A stretch of 64,000 bases of DNA from Pseudoalteromonas rubra (GCF_000238295.3 NZ_AHCD03000035.1:372001-436000); one strand, 5' to 3'. Positions 1-10,092 are shown, counted from the first letter of the stretch. The notes: generated by a model not told the origin, from the sequence alone. Program-made: numbers and translations.

Positions 1-241
1 CAGCGGCTGTAACTGCCTTTGCAACTGTATTTGGAATGTCATGAAACTTCAAATCAAGAAACACGTCAAACTCTTTGTCAATAAGCTTAGAGACAAACTG
101 AGGGCCAAAATAGGTGAACATTTCCTTTCCGACTTTTAAACGACATTCATCAGGAGAAAGCTGGGATACAAACGCCAGCGCAGCAGCTTCATTGTCGTAA
201 TCCAGTGCAATTAGCACCTTTTTCATTTCTGTGTTTGACAT
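1..241 (-). CDS. pyrF: Orotidine 5'-phosphate decarboxylase, N-terminal part
   Basis: Catalyses the last step of UMP synthesis, decarboxylation of OMP. Only about 80 N-terminal residues lie in the window; the gene runs off the left edge. The fragment begins MSNTEMKKVLIALDYD, giving the first barrel strand with its substrate-contact Asp, and contains FLDLKFHDIPNT, the family's D-x-K-x-x-D catalytic core. I took the ATG at 241; an in-frame ATG at 226 is also possible. It is 35 bp downstream of lapB on the same strand, as in many gammaproteobacteria. Identification is firm from the catalytic core. Confidence 0.93.
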   Translation of the reverse strand, partial: MSNTEMKKVLIALDYDNEAAALAFVSQLSPDECRLKVGKEMFTYFGPQFVSKLIDKEFDVFLDLKFHDIPNTVAKAVTAA

Positions 242-276
242 AGTTGATCTATTTCGCCTTATAAAATATCGATGTT

Positions 277-1428
277 TTAATACCCGTCCACACCCTGACT
301 TGGCAAAATGGATTCCCAAGACTTACAGGAGGGACATAACCAATAAAGTTTGTGACTGGTAAACCCACAATTGCGGCACTGGTAGTCTGGCTTTGTTTCA
401 ACGTAGGCAGACACCAGATTGTCGACTTCATTTAATACCGATTGAAACTTATCCTGCCTGGTCGCGAGTAGCTTTAATAGAAAACTAAAGCCCCTAATTG
501 AAGGTTCTCGCTTCAAACTGTCGGTAAGATAGTCTACTGCTTGCTGAGTATGACCCGCTTCCACCAAGCCCTCGCAGTGCTTTATTTTCACCAGCACACC
601 ACTGGTTTTAAGCAAATCATTAACGAGCGTATGAAACTCATGCTCGATATTGAGACGTTGGTAGCATACATGCAAGTCTTGCAACACTAACGGGATGGCA
701 CAGGGGAACTGTGAAACCAGTTTACGCCAGTAGTAAATAGCTTTGACATTGTCTTCTTTTCCAAGCGCATCATGCCCTAACTCATAGAGCGGCCTGATCG
801 TTGTTCTCGGCAACTTAAGCGCGCGCTCCAGATAATCGGCAGTGTCTTGTTGAGACGCCTGGTTTTCTAATGCGGCTTCACAATAAAAGTTAGCAATTGC
901 AGCGCAGTATATCTGTTCGGTAAACAGCTCGGCGTGACTCTCATACATATTCACTCCCTTTTGCCATTCCCGGGTTTGCGAATAAAGCTGGATAATGGGC
1001 GTCAAAGCTTCTTCATAATCCGCTTTAACCAACTCAACCAAATGCTCCTCTGCACTGTCCAGTAAACCCGCCATAATGTAATCTTCAGCAAGCGCTAATT
1101 TACAGGATTGAATAACCTGCATGTCCAGACTTGGTTGTTTTAGAAGTAGTTCATGGATGCGGATGGCTCGGTCGAGCTCACCTCTTTTGCGGAATAAGGT
1201 GGCGAGTATGAGGTAGTGCTCAACTGAATCAGCACTCACCTCTAGTAATTTAATCAGGTGTTCAAGGCCCTGATCTTCTTCTCTATCTAAAAGAAACTTT
1301 AACCCTTTGCTGTATTCTGAAGTAATTTTCCGATTTTGTTCATGGGCTTGATTTTTGGCGCTGTTTTTCCCCATGACATAGCCATAAGCAGCTGCTACCG
1401 GAAGCAATAGGAAAAGTAACTCAATCAT
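277..1428 (-). CDS. lapB: Lipopolysaccharide assembly protein B (YciM)
   Basis: LapB is an inner-membrane-anchored TPR protein that, in E. coli, promotes FtsH-dependent turnover of LpxC and so balances LPS with phospholipid synthesis. The 383-residue product has the expected layout: an N-terminal hydrophobic helix (about residues 3-17), a chain of TPR helices, and a C-terminal rubredoxin-type metal knuckle, CRNCGF then CPSCKSW near residues 353-370. E. coli LapB is 389 residues. The start ATG at 1428 overlaps the lapA stop by 4 bases (ATGA), indicating translational coupling. Confidence 0.95.
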   Translation of the reverse strand: MIELLFLLLPVAAAYGYVMGKNSAKNQAHEQNRKITSEYSKGLKFLLDREEDQGLEHLIKLLEVSADSVEHYLILATLFRKRGELDRAIRIHELLLKQPSLDMQVIQSCKLALAEDYIMAGLLDSAEEHLVELVKADYEEALTPIIQLYSQTREWQKGVNMYESHAELFTEQIYCAAIANFYCEAALENQASQQDTADYLERALKLPRTTIRPLYELGHDALGKEDNVKAIYYWRKLVSQFPCAIPLVLQDLHVCYQRLNIEHEFHTLVNDLLKTSGVLVKIKHCEGLVEAGHTQQAVDYLTDSLKREPSIRGFSFLLKLLATRQDKFQSVLNEVDNLVSAYVETKPDYQCRNCGFTSHKLYWLCPSCKSWESILPSQGVDGY

Positions 1429-1688
1429 TTACTGCTTTGCGCTTGTATCGATTGATTAGCTCTTTGCTGTTGGCGAATTTGCCTCTTTAACCGTGTTATC
1501 TTGCCAATGCTCAGTAACAACCCTAGCACTAAACCAAACACCACACATAAGCTTATTAAACTAGCCAACGGTACCTCTGAACTGGCGATGATATAATCAA
1601 CTTTTACTAAAGCTGGGTTTTGAGTGCCCAACACAAAAGCGATTATCACCAGTATCAAAAATAATCCTTTTCTTACTACCTGGATCAA
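1425..1688 (-). CDS. lapA: Lipopolysaccharide assembly protein A domain protein
   Basis: Small inner-membrane protein of 87 residues with two hydrophobic segments (about residues 8-22 and 40-62) and a basic, Gln-rich cytoplasmic tail, the usual LapA (YciS, DUF1049) pattern. It partners LapB in LPS assembly. The start is a TTG at 1688 preceded at good spacing by GAGGT; the nearby ATG at 1692 is out of frame. It lies 15 bp downstream of ihfB and overlaps lapB, so ihfB-lapA-lapB are probably co-transcribed. Confidence 0.9.
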   Translation of the reverse strand: MIQVVRKGLFLILVIIAFVLGTQNPALVKVDYIIASSEVPLASLISLCVVFGLVLGLLLSIGKITRLKRQIRQQQRANQSIQAQSSK

Positions 1689-1703
1689 GCATTACCTCAT
1701 TAA

Positions 1704-1994
1704 TCAGTTTTCGAGACTAGCGTTTACACGGTCACGAAGTTCTTTACCAGGCTTAAAGTGAGGTACATACTTTCCATCCAGCTCAACGGTTTCACCTGTT
1801 TTCGGGTTACGGCCAGTACGAGGTGAACGATAGTGGAGAGAAAAGCTGCCAAAGCCGCGGATTTCGATACGATCTGAGCTTGAAAGTGAACCTGCCATTT
1901 GCTCTAAAATCTCTTTTACCGCATTCTCAACGTCTTTGACTGGGACGTGAATATGTTGCTCAGCAAGTTTTTCGATTAGTTCTGACTTTGTCAT
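1704..1994 (-). CDS. ihfB: Integration host factor beta subunit
   Basis: IHF-beta forms a heterodimer with IHF-alpha that bends DNA in recombination, replication and transcription. The 96-residue product is colinear with E. coli IhfB (94 residues) and has the beta-arm signature GRNPKTGE (about residues 61-68) and an RGFGSFS core. The start ATG at 1994 follows AAAGGAAA. It lies downstream of rpsA, the conserved enterobacterial order, separated by a hairpin terminator. Confidence 0.96.
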   Translation of the reverse strand: MTKSELIEKLAEQHIHVPVKDVENAVKEILEQMAGSLSSSDRIEIRGFGSFSLHYRSPRTGRNPKTGETVELDGKYVPHFKPGKELRDRVNASLEN

Positions 1995-2010
1995 AGCGTT
2001 TCCTTTAGAT

Positions 2011-2038
2011 AAAAAAGAAGGGCAAAAAGTGCCCTTCT
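2011..2038 (-). terminator. Rho-independent terminator between rpsA and ihfB
   Basis: Read on the minus strand, AGAAGGGC and GCCCTTCT form an 8-bp stem around a 7-nt loop, followed by a run of six T. It sits 15 bp after the rpsA stop and 16 bp before the ihfB start, so it probably lowers rpsA read-through into ihfB. Confidence 0.85.
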
Positions 2039-2053
2039 ATTCAAGACTGAGTA

Positions 2054-3721
2054 TTAGTCTTTTTGAGCGTTTTTGAAAGCTGCAGCCATTGCATTTTCAA
2101 ATGCTGGCTCTTCTTTCTTCAGCTTCTCAAGCGCTTCTTTCTCTTCAGCTTCGAAGATAGCTTTAACAGATAGGCTGATAGTACGGTTCTTACGATCAAC
2201 ACCTACAAATTTAGCTTCGATTTCGTCGCCTGCAGAAACAACGCTAGTTGCGTCTTCGATGCGCTCTTGTGCGATGTCAGCAACACGGATGTAGCCTTCA
2301 ACGCCTTCGATAAGCTCAACAGTTGCGCCTTTCGCGTCAACGTCTGTCACTTTACCTTTAACAATAGCACCTTTTTTGTTTGCGTCTAGGTAGTTATTGA
2401 AAGGATCAGCTTCGATTTGCTTAACGCCTAGAGAGATACGCTCACGCTCTGGGTCAACCTGAAGAACGATTGCAGAGATCTCGTCGCCTTTCTTGTATTC
2501 ACGTACAGCTTCTTCGCCAGGCGTGTTCCAAGAAATGTCAGAAAGGTGTACAAGACCGTCGATACCACCGTCAAGACCGATGAAGATACCGAAATCAGTG
2601 ATAGACTTGATCTTACCAGTAACTTGGTCGCCTTTGTTCTGTAGACGAGCAAATTCCTGCCAAGGGTTAGCTTTACACTGCTTAAGACCAAGAGAAATAC
2701 GACGACGCTCTTCGTCGATTTCAAGAACCATAACTTCAACAGTGTCACCTAGTGAAACAACTTTTGAAGGGTGGATGTTCTTGTTAGTCCAGTCCATTTC
2801 AGATACGTGTACCAGACCTTCTACGCCTTCTTCGATTTCAACGAAACAACCGTAGTCAGTTAGGTTAGTAACACGACCAGTTAGCTTAGCGCCTTCTGGG
2901 TAACGACCAGCGATAGCTGCCCAAGGATCTTCGCCAAGTTGCTTAAGACCTAGAGAAACACGTGTCTTCTCTTTGTCGAACTTAAGTACTTTAACAGCGA
3001 TCTCGTCACCAACATTTACGATTTCACTTGGGTGCTTAACGCGCTTCCAAGCCATGTCAGTGATGTGAAGTAGGCCGTCAACACCGCCCAGATCTACGAA
3101 CGCACCGTAGTCTGTAAGGTTCTTAACGATACCTTTAACTTCTTGACCTTCAACAAGGTTAGCCAGCAGCTCTTCACGCTCTTGTGAGTTTTCAGACTCG
3201 ATAACAGCACGACGAGAAACAACTACGTTGTTACGCTTCTGGTCAAGCTTGATTACTTTGAACTCAAGCTCTTTACCTTCAAGGTGTGTTGTGTCACGTA
3301 CTGGACGAACGTCAACAAGTGAACCAGGTAGGAATGCACGGATTGAATCAACTTCAACAGTGAAACCACCTTTAACTTTACCGTTGATGATACCAACAAC
3401 AGTTTCTTGTTCTTCACAAGCTTTCTCAAGGCGGATCCAAGCTTCGTGACGCTTCGCTTTCTCACGAGAAAGGATAGTTTCACCGAAACCATCTTCGATT
3501 GCGTCAAGTGCAACATCTACTTCGTCGCCAACAGCAACTTCTAGTTCACCAGCAGCATTTTTGAATTGCTCTGCAGGGATTGCACTTTCAGACTTAAGGC
3601 CAGCATCAACAAGAACAATGTTGTTCTCGATTGAGATAACAGTACCTTTAACGATAGAGCCTTGCTCTGCTTCAAAACCCTTTAGGCTTTCTTCAAATAA
3701 CTGCGCAAAATTTTCTGACAT
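2054..3721 (-). CDS. rpsA: 30S ribosomal protein S1
   Basis: S1 binds mRNA on the 30S subunit and helps recruit structured or weak-SD messages. The 555-residue protein (E. coli 557) has six S1 OB-fold repeats; repeats 3 to 6 are clearest, with recurring TDYGxFV and GLVHxSDxxW motifs. The acidic N-terminal segment that docks on S2 is present (MSENFAQLFEESL). Codon use is strongly biased, as in highly expressed genes. It follows cmk on the same strand. Confidence 0.98.
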   Translation of the reverse strand: MSENFAQLFEESLKGFEAEQGSIVKGTVISIENNIVLVDAGLKSESAIPAEQFKNAAGELEVAVGDEVDVALDAIEDGFGETILSREKAKRHEAWIRLEKACEEQETVVGIINGKVKGGFTVEVDSIRAFLPGSLVDVRPVRDTTHLEGKELEFKVIKLDQKRNNVVVSRRAVIESENSQEREELLANLVEGQEVKGIVKNLTDYGAFVDLGGVDGLLHITDMAWKRVKHPSEIVNVGDEIAVKVLKFDKEKTRVSLGLKQLGEDPWAAIAGRYPEGAKLTGRVTNLTDYGCFVEIEEGVEGLVHVSEMDWTNKNIHPSKVVSLGDTVEVMVLEIDEERRRISLGLKQCKANPWQEFARLQNKGDQVTGKIKSITDFGIFIGLDGGIDGLVHLSDISWNTPGEEAVREYKKGDEISAIVLQVDPERERISLGVKQIEADPFNNYLDANKKGAIVKGKVTDVDAKGATVELIEGVEGYIRVADIAQERIEDATSVVSAGDEIEAKFVGVDRKNRTISLSVKAIFEAEEKEALEKLKKEEPAFENAMAAAFKNAQKD

Positions 3722-3817
3722 ACTAAATACGTCTCATAAATAAACATTCCAATTAGCAACCATGCTGCATGGGGTGGTTGATATAACGTCAGCGTCCTGC
3801 CGACGCAGTAAAAAAAT

Positions 3818-4525
3818 CTAGTTCGATGCAGGTAACTTGCCAGCAGCAATGGTGTCCTGAACTAAAGTAACGACTTTCGTAAACACCTGTTCCGCATCTA
3901 ATTCCGTTGTATCGAGCACGATAGCATCGTCTGCCGGCACCAAAGGCGCGACCTCACGGTTCATATCTCGATCATCACGAGCTTCTATCTCGCTTAAAAG
4001 ACCATCTAGTGTAACATCCAGCCCTTTATCCTTCAACTCCAGATAACGACGTCTTGCACGTTCTTGCGCGCTGGCTGTTAAATAAATTTTTAGTTCAGCT
4101 TGCGGGAAAACAACCGTTCCCATATCTCTGCCGTCTGCAATCAGACCCCTTTCACTACGAAAAGCCCTCTGACGACGCAACAAAGCTTCACGAACACGAG
4201 GTAATGCAGCAATTTTAGACGCTGCAGCACCGACTTCTTCATTACGGATCGTGTGGGTGACGTCCTCACCCTCTAGGATCACTTTGATTTTTTTCGTCAC
4301 ACCGTCAATCGGGAACTGAACGTCCAAATTCGCGGCGAGAGGCACTAAGGCTTCTTCATTATCGAGTGCAATATGATGATGAATAGCAGCCAAAGACAAA
4401 ACGCGATAAATTGCGCCACTATCCAACACGTCCCAATCAAGCTTCTCAGCTAATAAACGACAAACCGTTCCTTTGCCCGAGCCGCTTGGGCCGTCTACGG
4501 TGATTACTGGCATGACAGCCTGCAT
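3818..4525 (-). CDS. cmk: Cytidylate kinase
   Basis: Phosphorylates CMP and dCMP with ATP. The 235-residue product has the P-loop GPSGSGKG near residues 13-20, the CMP-binding DGRDMGTVVFP segment and the lid region ARRRYLELKDKG typical of bacterial Cmk (E. coli 227 residues). The ATG at 4525 has GGGAGG at 5-6 bases. It precedes rpsA, as in E. coli. The 215-bp gap before it, after the aroA stop, shows no clear terminator. Confidence 0.96.
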   Translation of the reverse strand: MQAVMPVITVDGPSGSGKGTVCRLLAEKLDWDVLDSGAIYRVLSLAAIHHHIALDNEEALVPLAANLDVQFPIDGVTKKIKVILEGEDVTHTIRNEEVGAAASKIAALPRVREALLRRQRAFRSERGLIADGRDMGTVVFPQAELKIYLTASAQERARRRYLELKDKGLDVTLDGLLSEIEARDDRDMNREVAPLVPADDAIVLDTTELDAEQVFTKVVTLVQDTIAAGKLPASN

Positions 4526-4740
4526 TTAAACCTCCCGAAATGCACACCAAAAATTAACTGCCGTATTATACGCAAGTTTGCTGAATAGATCCTTATTGAC
4601 ATGTAACTTTTTGTTTGATTGAAAATTTACGCTGGGAAGCAGGCAGGAACTTAAAGGGCTGACAGCTAGACTAATCAAGCGCTGCCGGCCCTAAACGAAT
4701 TACGTAGCTCGGTAGGAAACCCCACTCGAGCTAGCAGCCA

Positions 4741-6018
4741 TTATTGACTGACGGAAGAAAGAACGTCGAAGTAAGTCGGAAAGGTTTTTGCGGTGCAACC
4801 AGGGTCGTTAATGATCACGTCGACGCCACCCACAGCGACCATAGAAAAACACATCGCAATTCGGTGATCATTATAGGTATCGATCTCAGCCAGGTTAAAA
4901 GTCTCAGGCGGTGTAATTTCGATGAAATCATGCCCTTCTGTCACCTCTGCTCCTACTTTTTTGAGCTCCGTTGCCATGGCATACAGACGATCTGTTTCTT
5001 TGACACGCCAGTTGTAGATATTACGGATAGCCGTTTTACCTTTAGCAAACAAAGCAACAGTTGCCAGTGTCATTGCGGCATCCGGAATTGCATTGGCGTC
5101 AATATCGACCCCGTTGAGCTCACCCTTACGAACAACCAGCTTCTCATCATGCCAGTCAATATTGGCACCCACCTGCTCCATCACAGAAGCAAAACCAATG
5201 TCGCCCTGGACACTTTTCCGTCCGACACCATTGATTTCAATTTCACCGCCCGCGATGGCTGCGGCGGCAATGAAATAGGACGCCGATGATGCATCACCTT
5301 CAACCATGATGCTGCCAGGAGAAACGTATCCTTGCTGGCCTTTAACATGAAATACCTGATAGTTATCATGACTAACGGTCACACCAAACTGCGCCATAAC
5401 ACCGAGTGTTATATCAATATAAGGCTTGGAAACCAGCTCCCCTTTTATGCGGATTGTGCTGTCTTTAACAAACAAAGGGGCAGCCATCAGCAATGCGGTT
5501 AAAAACTGGCTTGATATACTGCCGTCAATTTCTACTTCGCCGCCTTCAATTGCGTCACCATTAATCTGTAACGGTGGATAGTCCTTATTTTTTAGATATT
5601 TAATATCTGCGCCCAGCGCATGTAGCGCATCGACCAGATGGCCGATCGGTCGTTCTTCCATTCTGGGTTCTCCAATCAGGGTAAATTGTCCCTGACTGGC
5701 TGCGAGTACCGCAGTCAGTGGCCTGAAAGCGGTACCTGCATTCCCCAAAAACAAGGCTTCAGATGGCGTGTTAAAGCGCCCGCCCTGGCCATAAACATGG
5801 GCTGAGGTTTTGTCTTCGTTCAACTCAACTTTTACGCCCATCTCAGCAAGCGCAAGTAGCATATGGCGAATATCGTCACTATCAAGCAAGTTATTCACTT
5901 GCGTAACACCATCGCACAACGCGGCCAGCAATAACACGCGGTTTGACAAGCTTTTTGAACCCGGCAGCGTAACACTGCCATTGACTTTATCTATGGCGCT
6001 TAATCTAAGCTGTTCCAT
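4741..6018 (-). CDS. aroA: 3-phosphoshikimate 1-carboxyvinyltransferase (EPSP synthase)
   Basis: Transfers enolpyruvate from PEP to shikimate 3-phosphate in the shikimate pathway. The 425 residues match the class I enzyme (E. coli 427): PGSKSLSNR near residue 20, LGNAGTAFRPL near 93, and RVKETDRL near 343, covering the substrate- and PEP-binding loops. The Gly of GNAGTA (glyphosate contact in E. coli AroA) is retained, so it looks like the sensitive class I form. Its ATG overlaps the serC stop in TAATG, with GGAGAA upstream, giving a serC-aroA operon. Confidence 0.97.
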   Translation of the reverse strand: MEQLRLSAIDKVNGSVTLPGSKSLSNRVLLLAALCDGVTQVNNLLDSDDIRHMLLALAEMGVKVELNEDKTSAHVYGQGGRFNTPSEALFLGNAGTAFRPLTAVLAASQGQFTLIGEPRMEERPIGHLVDALHALGADIKYLKNKDYPPLQINGDAIEGGEVEIDGSISSQFLTALLMAAPLFVKDSTIRIKGELVSKPYIDITLGVMAQFGVTVSHDNYQVFHVKGQQGYVSPGSIMVEGDASSASYFIAAAAIAGGEIEINGVGRKSVQGDIGFASVMEQVGANIDWHDEKLVVRKGELNGVDIDANAIPDAAMTLATVALFAKGKTAIRNIYNWRVKETDRLYAMATELKKVGAEVTEGHDFIEITPPETFNLAEIDTYNDHRIAMCFSMVAVGGVDVIINDPGCTAKTFPTYFDVLSSVSQ

Positions 6019-7100
6019 TAGCTGTTCTCCTTGGCAAACTTATCCATGAAAGCAATCAATGCCTTAATTCCTTCAATTGGCATGGCGTTGTAAATACTGG
6101 CACGCATGCCTCCTACGAAGCGGTGACCTTCCAAAGCAATCAAGCCATTGTCCTCGGCTTGCGCTAAGAACTGCTCGTTAAGAGATTCATCATGTAGCCA
6201 AAACGGTACATTCATCAGAGAACGGCAGTGTTTAGCCACCTTATTACGGTAGAATGAGGAGCCATCAATGTAGTCATATAAAAGCGCGGCTTTTTCTTTG
6301 TTATGCGCTTCCATGGCTTTGACGCCACCAATTGATTCAAGGTATTTGAATACTTCAGCAGCCAAGTACCAGGCAAAGGTAGGTGGCGTGTTGTACATAC
6401 TCTGCTGTTTTGCTTCAATTGCGTAGTCAAGGATAGCAGGCCTTGGCAGCCCTTCCCGCTCAAGTAATGTCTTACGTACAATCGCAATACTCAGACCTGA
6501 TGGGCCAATGTTCTTTTGCGCACCCGCATAAATTAAGTCAAAGTCATCCACGTTCATTTCACGCGACAAAATGTTTGATGACATGTCCGCAACGATTGGG
6601 GCAGTTGGATGCTTTGGCACATCAAACAACTCAATACCATCAATGGTTTCATTAGGACAGTAATGAATATATGCTGCATTTTCAGGTAAATTCCACTGTG
6701 AAACGGGCAAGACATCAAAGGTGCCATCCTGATCCCGGCGTATATCAATGGATTCAACCTGAGTGAACTTCTGGCCTTCTTTCGTCGCTCCGCAAGACCA
6801 AATACCATTCTCGATGTATACACCGGGCGCGTCGTCCTGATGCAGATTTAACGGTACCGCGGCAAAGTGGCCACGACCACCTCCATGCATAAACAGGACT
6901 TCAAACTCATCTGAGATATTCATCAGACGGCGCAAACTCGCCTCACATTCTCGCGCTAGTTCAAGAAATGGCGCTGAACGGTGACTGATCTCCATCACAG
7001 AGACCCCTAAATTTTGCCAGTTAATAAATTCCTGTTGGGCTTTTTTCATAACAGCAGGAGGCAGCATCGCCGGCCCTGCACAAAAGTTATAAACGCTCAT
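6018..7100 (-). CDS. serC: Phosphoserine aminotransferase
   Basis: PLP enzyme that makes phosphoserine from 3-phosphohydroxypyruvate and also acts in PLP synthesis. The product begins MSVYNFCAGPAMLPP, the family N-terminus, and is 360 residues (E. coli 362). The PLP lysine is in AGAQKNIGPSG. I chose the ATG at 7100 because GAGGAAACT lies just before it; the frame is open 10 codons further upstream but without similarity. serC and aroA overlap by one base. Confidence 0.96.
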   Translation of the reverse strand: MSVYNFCAGPAMLPPAVMKKAQQEFINWQNLGVSVMEISHRSAPFLELARECEASLRRLMNISDEFEVLFMHGGGRGHFAAVPLNLHQDDAPGVYIENGIWSCGATKEGQKFTQVESIDIRRDQDGTFDVLPVSQWNLPENAAYIHYCPNETIDGIELFDVPKHPTAPIVADMSSNILSREMNVDDFDLIYAGAQKNIGPSGLSIAIVRKTLLEREGLPRPAILDYAIEAKQQSMYNTPPTFAWYLAAEVFKYLESIGGVKAMEAHNKEKAALLYDYIDGSSFYRNKVAKHCRSLMNVPFWLHDESLNEQFLAQAEDNGLIALEGHRFVGGMRASIYNAMPIEGIKALIAFMDKFAKENS

Positions 7101-7207
7101 AGTTTCCTCATTCCAGTTTTTATACTGCACCAGGCAGTGTGCTTAATTATTTTTAATGGGCACACATTGTGTGATGTTGCGCGCCCAGAATATATGCGTC
7201 GGAGAAT

Positions 7208-7233
7208 AAAAAAGCGGCCTAAGCCGCTTTTTT
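7208..7233. terminator. Bidirectional terminator after gyrA
   Basis: Stem AAGCGGC/GCCGCTT with a CTAA loop, flanked by an A-run on one side and a T-run on the other. It lies 14 bp past the gyrA stop, so it ends gyrA transcription on the minus strand ahead of serC. Confidence 0.9.
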
Positions 7234-7246
7234 ATATTGAACCAGA

Positions 7247-9910
7247 TTACTCTGGTGCCTGCTCATCAGTGTCAGGCGTTTCAACAAGCTCTGCTTCCCC
7301 TTCCAGGGTGTCGTCGATTTCGATCTCTTCGATACGTTGTAAACCAACTACCTGCTCGTCGTCAACCGTTCTGATCAGGATAACACCCTGGGTGTTACGC
7401 CCTACCGTCGAGACCTCATTGACGCGGGTACGAACCAAAGTACCACGATTTGAAATCAGCATGATCTCGTCGTTGTCCTGAACCTGCACTGCACCAACAA
7501 CTCGGCCATTACGGTCTGTGACCTTAATTGACACAACCCCTTGCGTTGCACGGCTCTTAGCCGGGTACTCTTCAAGCGGTGTACGCTTACCATAACCATT
7601 TTCGGTGACAGTCAGAATAGCGCCATCGTTTTTGGGCACAATCAATGACACCACTTTGACATCATCCGGCATCTTAATACCACGTACGCCGGTTGCGGTA
7701 CGACCCATAGGGCGTAAAGCCAGCATTTCTTCACCCGTTTCAGGGTCAATCTTCACTTCACCGGTTTCTGAGTCGCGCAGCTTCTCGTTAAAGCGTACAA
7801 CTTTACCATGATCAGTGAACAACATGATGTCATGATTGCCATCGGTGATGTCCGCACCAATCAGGTTATCACCATCATTCAGGTTAATGGCAATAATACC
7901 ACTTGCACGCTGACGGCTATATGCGGTTAATGGGGTCTTCTTCACAACGCCATTGGCCGTAGCCATCAGAACAAACTTGTCGTCCTCATATTGTTTGACC
8001 GGCAATATAGTGGTGATACGCTCATCCGCTTCAAGCGGTAATAAGTTTACTATCGGCTTACCACGCGCGGCACGAGATGCCAGTGGCAGCTGGTATACTT
8101 TCAACCAGTACAAACGTCCTGATGTTGAGAAACACAAAATTGTATCATGGGTATTTGCAACCAGCAGACGTTCAATGAAGTCTTCATCTTTCATCTTAGT
8201 TGCAGCTTTACCTTTACCACCACGACGCTGTGCTTCGTAATCAGACAGAGGCTGATACTTTACATAACCTTCGTGTGACAAGGTGACAACCACGTCTTCT
8301 TCGTTGATCAGGTCTTCCAGGCTGATGTCGTGTGCTGCTGCTGAAATCTCAGTACGGCGCTCGTCACCATAGTTTTCTTTGATCTCAGCCAATTCGTCGC
8401 GGATCACTTCCATCAGACGATCGGGTGAAGACAAAATCAAGAGTAATTCTGCAATGAGATCCAGTAGCTCTTGATATTCGCCAAGGATCTTTTCGTGCTC
8501 CAGGCCTGTTAGCTTGTGTAAGCGTAAATCAAGAATGGCCTGAGCCTGTTGTTCAGACAGGTAGTACTGGCCATCACGGATCCCCAGCTCAGCATCAAGC
8601 CAGTCTGGACGCGCGACATTTTCTTCACCGGCACGCTCAAGCATTGGGCGAACTGAACCCAACTCCCACGGACGAGATGTCAATGCAGCCTTCGCTTCTG
8701 CTGGAGTCGGTGACTTACGGATAAGCTCAATGATTGGGTCAATATTGGCTAGCGCAATTGCCAGACCTTCCAGCGTGTGCGCGCGATCGCGAGCTTTGCG
8801 CAAGTCGTATACCGTACGGCGAGTTACAACTTCGCGGCGGTGGACAATAAAGGCCTCAAGCATTTCTTTGAGGTTGAAACACTTCGGCTGATTGTTGTCC
8901 AGCGCAACCATATTGATACCAAACACAGTTTGTAGCTGAGTCTGAGCATACAGGTTGTTCAGTACCACTTCGCCCACTTCACCACGCTTGATCTCAATAA
9001 CAATACGCATACCGTCTTTGTCAGACTCATCACGTAGTGCACTGATCCCTTCAACCTTTTTGTCCTTCACCAGCTCCGCGATTTTTTCAATCAAACGTGC
9101 TTTGTTGACCTGGTATGGGATCTCATTGACGATGATGGTTTCTTTACCGGTTTTTTCATCGGTTTCAATTTCAGCACGGGCACGGATATACACTTTACCG
9201 CGACCGGTTTTGTATGCTTGCTCTATCCCTTTCTTACCATTGATGATCGCCGCAGTCGGGAAATCAGGTCCCGGAATATAATCAATTAGCTCATCGATAG
9301 TAATATCTGGATTTTGGATCACAGCCAGACAGCCATTGATCACTTCAGTCAGGTTATGAGGTGGGATGTTTGTCGCCATACCAACCGCGATACCCGAAGA
9401 ACCATTGACCAGCAGGTTAGGTACTTTTGTCGGTAACACGTCAGGAATTTGCTCAGTGCCATCATAGTTTGGCACATAATCTACGGTTTCTTTGTCCAGA
9501 TCAGCCAGCAGCTCATGAGACATTTTTGCCATACGTACTTCGGTATAACGCATCGCAGCCGCAGAGTCTCCGTCGACTGAACCAAAGTTACCCTGGCCAT
9601 CCACCAGCATATAACGTAATGAAAACGGCTGAGCCATACGAACAATGGTGTCGTAAACTGCGCTATCACCGTGTGGGTGGTATTTACCGATCACGTCGCC
9701 CACAACACGGGCTGATTTCTTATAAGGTTTGTTCCAGTCGTTACGCAACTCGTTCATCGCGAATAGCACGCGACGATGCACAGGCTTCAGGCCATCACGG
9801 ACGTCAGGTAAAGCACGTCCAACGATGACGCTCATCGCGTAATCAAGATAGGAATTTTTCAATTCGTCTTCGATATTGACCGGGAGGATTTCATTGGCAA
9901 GATCAGTCAT
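7247..9910 (-). CDS. gyrA: DNA gyrase subunit A
   Basis: Breakage-reunion subunit of gyrase, which introduces negative supercoils. The 887-residue product (E. coli 875) has the catalytic Tyr segment AAAMRYTEVRM and the quinolone-resistance region HPHGDSAVYDTIVRMAQ, with Ser and Asp at the two classic resistance positions, i.e. the susceptible type. The C-terminal beta-pinwheel contains the GyrA box QRRGGKG near residue 560. The tail is acidic (many Glu/Asp), as in other gammaproteobacteria. Transcribed divergently from ubiG. Confidence 0.98.
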   Translation of the reverse strand: MTDLANEILPVNIEDELKNSYLDYAMSVIVGRALPDVRDGLKPVHRRVLFAMNELRNDWNKPYKKSARVVGDVIGKYHPHGDSAVYDTIVRMAQPFSLRYMLVDGQGNFGSVDGDSAAAMRYTEVRMAKMSHELLADLDKETVDYVPNYDGTEQIPDVLPTKVPNLLVNGSSGIAVGMATNIPPHNLTEVINGCLAVIQNPDITIDELIDYIPGPDFPTAAIINGKKGIEQAYKTGRGKVYIRARAEIETDEKTGKETIIVNEIPYQVNKARLIEKIAELVKDKKVEGISALRDESDKDGMRIVIEIKRGEVGEVVLNNLYAQTQLQTVFGINMVALDNNQPKCFNLKEMLEAFIVHRREVVTRRTVYDLRKARDRAHTLEGLAIALANIDPIIELIRKSPTPAEAKAALTSRPWELGSVRPMLERAGEENVARPDWLDAELGIRDGQYYLSEQQAQAILDLRLHKLTGLEHEKILGEYQELLDLIAELLLILSSPDRLMEVIRDELAEIKENYGDERRTEISAAAHDISLEDLINEEDVVVTLSHEGYVKYQPLSDYEAQRRGGKGKAATKMKDEDFIERLLVANTHDTILCFSTSGRLYWLKVYQLPLASRAARGKPIVNLLPLEADERITTILPVKQYEDDKFVLMATANGVVKKTPLTAYSRQRASGIIAINLNDGDNLIGADITDGNHDIMLFTDHGKVVRFNEKLRDSETGEVKIDPETGEEMLALRPMGRTATGVRGIKMPDDVKVVSLIVPKNDGAILTVTENGYGKRTPLEEYPAKSRATQGVVSIKVTDRNGRVVGAVQVQDNDEIMLISNRGTLVRTRVNEVSTVGRNTQGVILIRTVDDEQVVGLQRIEEIEIDDTLEGEAELVETPDTDEQAPE

Positions 9911-10092
9911 TTAATACCACTTTCCTTCAGAGTCTTTTCCTTTTGTGTCACACTATAGACATCAAAAGGTTCAATTATTATTAGTTCGACTGGGGATACT
10001 ATCATAGTTTCTGGGCTAATGCAGTGGCTAAATGACTCGGAAATTTCATCCAATACCGATAGAATGCGCTCAGTTCAACGAGGAAGTTTTTT

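Noticed and set aside
4744..5289. 181-residue frame opposite aroA
   Set aside because: Fully inside aroA on the other strand, with no family resemblance.
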